DNA of 64,000 nt from Mycobacterium sp. DL99. Lineage in GTDB: Bacteria > Actinomycetota > Actinomycetes > Mycobacteriales > Mycobacteriaceae. The stretch is taken from positions 4,253,509-4,317,508 of the forward strand of contig NZ_SJOM01000007.1 in the NCBI RefSeq assembly GCF_004762045.1. Direction: 5' to 3'. Made by a program: the position numbers and the translations under genes. The notes below the pieces were generated by a model. It worked only from the letters and a program-made list of their open reading frames with translations. It searched no databases and was not told the DNA's origin. Below, piece by piece: positions 60,178-64,000 of the stretch (position 1 is its first letter; every line of letters begins with the position of its first letter).

Positions 60178-61098
60178 ATGAGCACCATTCTCGTTGGTTC
60201 CGCGCCCGACTCCTGGGGCGTCTGGTTCCCGGATGACCCGCGGCAGACTCCGTACACCCGGTTCCTCGACGAAGTGGCCGCATCGGGTTACCAATGGATC
60301 GAACTGGGCCCCTACGGCTACCTGCCGACCGACCCCGAACAGCTGCTGGACGAACTCGGGTCCCGAAACCTGAAACTGTCCGCCGGGACCGTGTTCGAGC
60401 ATCTGCACCAGTCCGAGGCTCCTGGGGACGACTCATGGAACTCAGTCTGGAAGCAGGTCGAGGATGTCGCGAAACTCACTGCGGCCGTTGGCGGTAAGCA
60501 CGTTGTCGTCATCCCGGAGATGTGGCGCGACCCCGCCACCGGGGCGGTGCTGGAGGACCGCACTCTCACACCCGAGCAGTGGCGCAAGAAGACTCAGGGC
60601 ATGAATGAGCTGGGCAAGGCGATGTTCGAGAAGTACGGGGTGCGTGCCCAGTACCATCCCCACGCCGACAGCCACGTCGACACCGAGGAGAACGTCTACC
60701 GATTCCTGGACGGCACCGACGGCGAGTTCGTCAACCTCTGCATGGATACCGGGCATATCTCCTACTGCGGTGGGGACAACATCGCCATCATCGAGCGCGC
60801 GCCCGACCGCATCGGCTACCTGCACCTCAAGCAGGTCGACCCGGAGGTGCGGGCCAAGGTCGAGGCCGAGGACCTGCCGTTCGGCGAGGCGGTCAAGCTC
60901 GGCGCGATGACCGAACCCCCGCGCGGAATCCCCGATATGCCACCGCTTCTCAGTGCGATCGAGAAGCTCGGCATCGATGTGTTCGCGATCGTCGAGCAGG
61001 ACATGTACCCCTGTGAGGTCGACGCTCCCCTGCCCATCGCCCAGCGCACCCAGAAGTACCTGGGGTCCTGCGGTGTCCCGTCCGTTCGTTTCAGCTAG
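60178..61098 (+). CDS. TIM-barrel sugar isomerase/dehydratase, IolE-type (inosose dehydratase candidate)
   Basis: 306 aa. SAPDSWGVWFPDDP and IELGPYGYLPTD are typical of the IolE-like branch; metal-ligand candidates are HPHADSHVD, CMDTGHISYCGG, YLHLKQVDP and VEQDMYPCEV. In the pathway IolE dehydrates 2-keto-myo-inositol to the dione used by IolD, and this gene lies directly after iolD and before iolG, so it is the best inosose dehydratase candidate. GAAAGAG precedes ATG 60178. Confidence 0.86.
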   Translation: MSTILVGSAPDSWGVWFPDDPRQTPYTRFLDEVAASGYQWIELGPYGYLPTDPEQLLDELGSRNLKLSAGTVFEHLHQSEAPGDDSWNSVWKQVEDVAKLTAAVGGKHVVVIPEMWRDPATGAVLEDRTLTPEQWRKKTQGMNELGKAMFEKYGVRAQYHPHADSHVDTEENVYRFLDGTDGEFVNLCMDTGHISYCGGDNIAIIERAPDRIGYLHLKQVDPEVRAKVEAEDLPFGEAVKLGAMTEPPRGIPDMPPLLSAIEKLGIDVFAIVEQDMYPCEVDAPLPIAQRTQKYLGSCGVPSVRFS

Positions 61099-61105
61099 GA
61101 GCAGC

Positions 61106-62155
61106 ATGCCCAATCCAACAGCGACGGACGACCTTCGCGTCGCCGTCCTCGGCGTCGGCATCATGGGCGCCGACCACGTGGCGCGCCTGACCAGCCGGAT
61201 CTCCGGCGCTCGCGTCGTCGTGGTGAACGATTTCCTCACCGAGAAGGCCGAGGCGATCGCCGCGGGCATCCCGGGTTGCCGGGCCGTCACCGATCCGCTC
61301 GACGCCATCGCCGACCCTGAGGTCGATGCCGTCGTACTCGCCACGCCCGGGCCGACCCACGACAAGCAACTACTGGCCTGTCTGGAGCACGGTAAGCCGG
61401 TGCTGTGCGAGAAGCCGCTGACCACCGATGTCGAATCGTCCCTTGAGGTGGTCAAACGCGAGGCCGAGCTCGGAAAGCGGCTCATCCAGGTCGGTTTCAT
61501 GCGCCGCTTCGACGAGGAGTACATGCAGCTGAAGGCCCTGCTGGATGCCGGTGAGTTCGGCCGCGCGCTGGTGCTGCACTGCGTGCACCGCAACCCGGCC
61601 GTCCCGCCGAGCTTCGACAGCTCCATGATCGTCAAGGATTCCCTGGTCCATGAGGTCGATGTGACCCGATTCCTGTTCGGCGAGGAGATCGCCTCGATCC
61701 AGATCATGAAGCCGGCGGTCAATCCCGGTGCCCCCGAGGGCATCCAGGACCCACAGATCGCCATCATGCGCACCGTGTCCGGCAAGCACGTCGACGTTGA
61801 ATTGTTCGTCACCACCGGGGTGGCCTATGAGGTGCGCACCGAACTGGTCGGCGAAAAGGGTTCGGCCTTCATCGGACTCGATGTCGGGCTGATCCGCAAA
61901 GGTGCACCAGGCACCTGGGGAGGCACCATCGCCCCAGGTTTCCGGGAGCGCTTCGGCCGGGCCTACGACATCGAGTTCCAGCGCTGGGTCGACGCAGTTC
62001 AGCGCGGCACCACGACCGGGGATTACACCGATGGCCCCACCGCGTGGGACGGCTACGCCGCGGCCGCAGTGTGTGCGGCGGGTGTCGAGGCACTGCAGAC
62101 CGGCCTGCCGGTGGAGGTGAAGATGGTGTCCCGCGAGTCGATCCCGGGAGCGTGA
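61106..62155 (+). CDS. iolG: Inositol 2-dehydrogenase
   Basis: 349 aa from ATG 61106 (TAGGAG upstream). Gfo/Idh/MocA with GVGIMG at 16-21, CEKPL at 101-105, GFMRRFDEEY at 130-139, and the diagnostic KDSLVHEVDVTRFL (catalytic D178, H182, D185) of true inositol dehydrogenases. It oxidises myo-inositol to 2-keto-myo-inositol with NAD+, the first catabolic step. The stop overlaps the next start (GTGA). Confidence 0.93.
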   Translation: MPNPTATDDLRVAVLGVGIMGADHVARLTSRISGARVVVVNDFLTEKAEAIAAGIPGCRAVTDPLDAIADPEVDAVVLATPGPTHDKQLLACLEHGKPVLCEKPLTTDVESSLEVVKREAELGKRLIQVGFMRRFDEEYMQLKALLDAGEFGRALVLHCVHRNPAVPPSFDSSMIVKDSLVHEVDVTRFLFGEEIASIQIMKPAVNPGAPEGIQDPQIAIMRTVSGKHVDVELFVTTGVAYEVRTELVGEKGSAFIGLDVGLIRKGAPGTWGGTIAPGFRERFGRAYDIEFQRWVDAVQRGTTTGDYTDGPTAWDGYAAAAVCAAGVEALQTGLPVEVKMVSRESIPGA

Positions 62156-63033
62156 GCGTGAAGATCGCGCTGGATCCGACGCCGTTCCACCACGACCATG
62201 GTCTGCTCGAATTTCCGCGCCTGGTAGCCGAACTCGGCTACGAGTATCTGCAGCTCACCCCGCACCGGGACTTCATCCCGTTCTTCAACCATCCTCGCGC
62301 CGACGATGATCTGGTGTCCAGGTTCCGCAAGGCCTGTGCCGACGCCGGCGTCGGGATCGCCTCGGTGCTGCCGGTATTGCGTTGGTCCGGACCGGACGAG
62401 GACGCACGGGAAGCCGCGGTGCGCAACTGGAAACGCGTCATCCAGATCACCGTCGACCTCGGCGTCAACGTCATCAACACCGAATTCTCGGGTCGCCCAG
62501 AGAAAGCCGAGGAATCCGAACGGGCGTTCTTCCGGTCCATGGAGGAACTCCTCCCGATCTTCGAACGCGAAGGCATCGACGTCCGGATCGACCCGCACCC
62601 AGATGATTTCGTCGAGGACGGCCTCGAAGCCGTGCGGATAATCCGCGGGCTCAACTCCCCCAACGTCGGCATGGTGTACGTGGCATGCCACACGTTCCAC
62701 ATGGGTTCGAACATGACCGAGATAATGCTTGCCGCTGGCGACAAGCTTCGCCTGGTCCATGTCGCCGACACCATGGACCACCACCGCAGCCACGGCCTGC
62801 GCTACATCACCAACCCGCCGGGCAACCCGGTGCGGGTACATCAGCACCTGAAAATCGGTGACGGCGACATCAATTGGGACGAGTTCTTCGGCGGCCTGGC
62901 CGAGATCGGCTTCTACGACCGCGACGACACGGTCATGGTGTCGTCGGTCTTCGCCGAGGACGAGAACGCCCATGAGGTGTCGCGCTACCAGCTGAAGACG
63001 ATGACCGGGTACGTCACGAAGTACCGCGGATGA
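62152..63033 (+). CDS. Sugar phosphate isomerase/epimerase (TIM barrel), IolH-like
   Basis: 293 aa from GTG 62152; a GTG at 62158 is also possible. KIALDPTPFHHDHGLLEFPRLVAELG and DPHPDDFVEDG fit the AP-endonuclease-2 superfamily, with VACHTFHMG, HVADTMDH and SSVFAEDEN as likely metal-site segments. Similar to proteins called IolH in actinobacterial clusters; its own reaction is not established. Coupled by 4-nt overlaps on both sides. Confidence 0.83.
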   Translation: MSVKIALDPTPFHHDHGLLEFPRLVAELGYEYLQLTPHRDFIPFFNHPRADDDLVSRFRKACADAGVGIASVLPVLRWSGPDEDAREAAVRNWKRVIQITVDLGVNVINTEFSGRPEKAEESERAFFRSMEELLPIFEREGIDVRIDPHPDDFVEDGLEAVRIIRGLNSPNVGMVYVACHTFHMGSNMTEIMLAAGDKLRLVHVADTMDHHRSHGLRYITNPPGNPVRVHQHLKIGDGDINWDEFFGGLAEIGFYDRDDTVMVSSVFAEDENAHEVSRYQLKTMTGYVTKYRG

Positions 63034-63887
63034 CGTCGCCTCGCCTCGTGGCGACCGCCTGGACCAGTGCAGGCAACACCTCGCCGGTGAACCGTCCCGC
63101 CACAAGCCCGGTACCCATCACCGAACGTGTTGCCGCCGTGCGCGATGCGGGTTACAGCGGTATGGGGTTGGTCGCCGACGATCTGGCGGTCATCCACGGA
63201 TCCATCGGGTTCGCCGGGTTGCGCGACCTGATCGCCGATGCCGGACTCACCCACGTCGAGATCGAACTGATCGAACGCTGGTGGATTCCCCGCGGGCAGC
63301 ACGGGAATTCCTACGCAGTACGGGATCTGCTGTTCGAGGCCGCCGACGTGCTCAAGCCGGCATTCGTCAAGATCGGCTCCGAATTGGGTCCACGAACAAC
63401 GCATCCCGAGACACTGGTGGAGCCACTCCACGAGCTGGCCGACCAGGCCGTCGCGCACGGCACCCGCATTGCCATCGAGCCCATGCCGTTCTCGATCATC
63501 GAGACGGTGCCGATGGGCGCTGAGCTCATCCGAGATACGGGCCACCCCGCGGTCGGACTACTCGTCGACGCCTGGCACGTCTTCCGGGCCGGTACAACGC
63601 TCGACGCGCTCGCCGCCACCGTGGCACCGGAGATGATCTTCGGAGTCGAACTTGACGACGCTGCCGCGCATGTTGTCGGGACACTCTTCGAAGACACCGT
63701 CAACAACCGCTTGTTGTGCGGGGACGGCACTTTCGACCTGACCCGACTGGTCGCCGCCCTGCGCGATCTCGGTTTCGACGGGCCGTGGGGCGTGGAGATT
63801 CTGTCCGATTCGTTCCGCACACTCCCCGTGCGCGAAGGGCTCAAGCTGGCGGCTGAATCAGCCTGCTCGGTGCTGCGAACCGGTTAG
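63030..63887 (+). CDS. Sugar phosphate isomerase/epimerase (TIM barrel)
   Basis: 285 aa. TSAGNTSPVNRPATSPVPITERVAAV is an unusual N-terminus; metal-site candidates are VEIELIERWW, AIEPMPFSIIE, LLVDAWHVFR and GVELDDA, then WGVEILSD. It belongs to the same superfamily as the three other IolE/Hyi-like proteins in the window but is divergent; substrate unknown. Last gene of the iolC operon seen here. Confidence 0.82.
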   Translation: MTSPRLVATAWTSAGNTSPVNRPATSPVPITERVAAVRDAGYSGMGLVADDLAVIHGSIGFAGLRDLIADAGLTHVEIELIERWWIPRGQHGNSYAVRDLLFEAADVLKPAFVKIGSELGPRTTHPETLVEPLHELADQAVAHGTRIAIEPMPFSIIETVPMGAELIRDTGHPAVGLLVDAWHVFRAGTTLDALAATVAPEMIFGVELDDAAAHVVGTLFEDTVNNRLLCGDGTFDLTRLVAALRDLGFDGPWGVEILSDSFRTLPVREGLKLAAESACSVLRTG

Positions 63888-63934
63888 CTCCCCAGAGCAC
63901 CCTGGTTGTCACGGAGCGCCCAATTTGTCGGTGG

Positions 63935-63950
63935 TCGAATGTATGTTCGA
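63935..63950. promoter_or_regulatory. LexA (SOS) box
   Basis: TCGAATGTATGTTCGA differs in one base from the mycobacterial consensus TCGAAC-N4-GTTCGA. It overlaps TATGTT (63942-63947), a -10 lying 6 nt before ATG 63954, so bound LexA would block the start of a probably leaderless gene. Confidence 0.75.
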
Positions 63951-63953
63951 ATC

Positions 63954-64000
63954 ATGGAGACGGGTGCGGTCCAGGCGATAGCGGCATTGCGGGCCGCTTT
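63954..64000 (+). CDS. Start of a LexA-controlled gene (cut by window edge)
   Basis: ATG 63954 opens a frame reading METGAVQAIAALRAA to the window end; 15 codons are visible. The LexA box upstream suggests a DNA-damage gene; in mycobacteria many 13E12-repeat (DUF222/HNH) genes carry such boxes, and the short sequence is compatible with but does not prove that family. Confidence 0.5.
   Translation, partial: METGAVQAIAALRAA

Overview
The window looks like chromosome of a fast-growing mycobacterium (Mycolicibacterium type). The base composition is GC-rich, GTG and TTG starts are frequent, and the first 43 kb follows the order of the M. tuberculosis Rv2417c-Rv2455c region: degV-octT-gpgP-rsfS-nadD, proA, rbsK, nadE, proB-obg-rpmA-rplU-rne, ndk, folC-valS, rpfE, mobA, korB-korA. 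Lineage-specific genes are inserted along it. No tRNA, rRNA, CRISPR array or insertion sequence was recognised by eye. All calls rest on reading the sequence and remembered family knowledge; no database search was run.

Layout. 1-3 kb: a slipin cut by the window edge, a DapB-like oxidoreductase, and an ArsR-SRPBCC pair with a clear operator. 3-10 kb: DegV, methylglucose-lipopolysaccharide genes (octT, gpgP), rsfS and nadD, a MoxR-VWA pair, and proA. 10-20 kb: ribokinase, enoyl-CoA hydratase, a large secreted alpha/beta hydrolase, NAD+ synthetase divergent from a sirtuin, and a P450/TetR pair with a shared operator. 20-32 kb: proB-obg-L27-L21, RNase E, ndk, folC and valS. 32-38.5 kb: a trans-acting enoyl reductase-like protein, an S9 peptidase, a lipoprotein, a flavin monooxygenase and two tandem resuscitation-promoting factors. 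38.5-39.5 kb: a gene-poor stretch. 39.5-43 kb: mobA and the ferredoxin-dependent 2-oxoglutarate oxidoreductase korAB.

43.5-63.9 kb is devoted to sugar/polyol (inositol-type) catabolism. The recognisable inositol core is iolC - Cgl0159-type aldolase - iolB - iolD - inosose dehydratase-like - iolG - two TIM-barrel isomerases, preceded by a GntR regulator and a sugar ABC importer. The importer operon and the iolC operon carry the same 23-bp element, each ending in a TTGACA -35 box, so they are probably one GntR regulon. A second module, controlled by a divergent LacI regulator, holds a PhyH-type Fe(II)/2-oxoglutarate oxygenase, two Gfo/Idh/MocA dehydrogenases and two TIM-barrel enzymes, with a PfkB kinase nearby. 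It may feed a modified or methylated polyol into the inositol pathway; this is inference. No iolA (methylmalonate-semialdehyde dehydrogenase) is seen here.

Regulation. Many genes have a TANNNT hexamer 6-8 nt before the start codon, the geometry of leaderless mycobacterial transcripts. Specific operators seen are an ArsR dyad, a TetR dyad, three CRP-type sites (one with both pentamers perfect, two near the rpf genes), the paired GntR element and a LexA box at the right edge.
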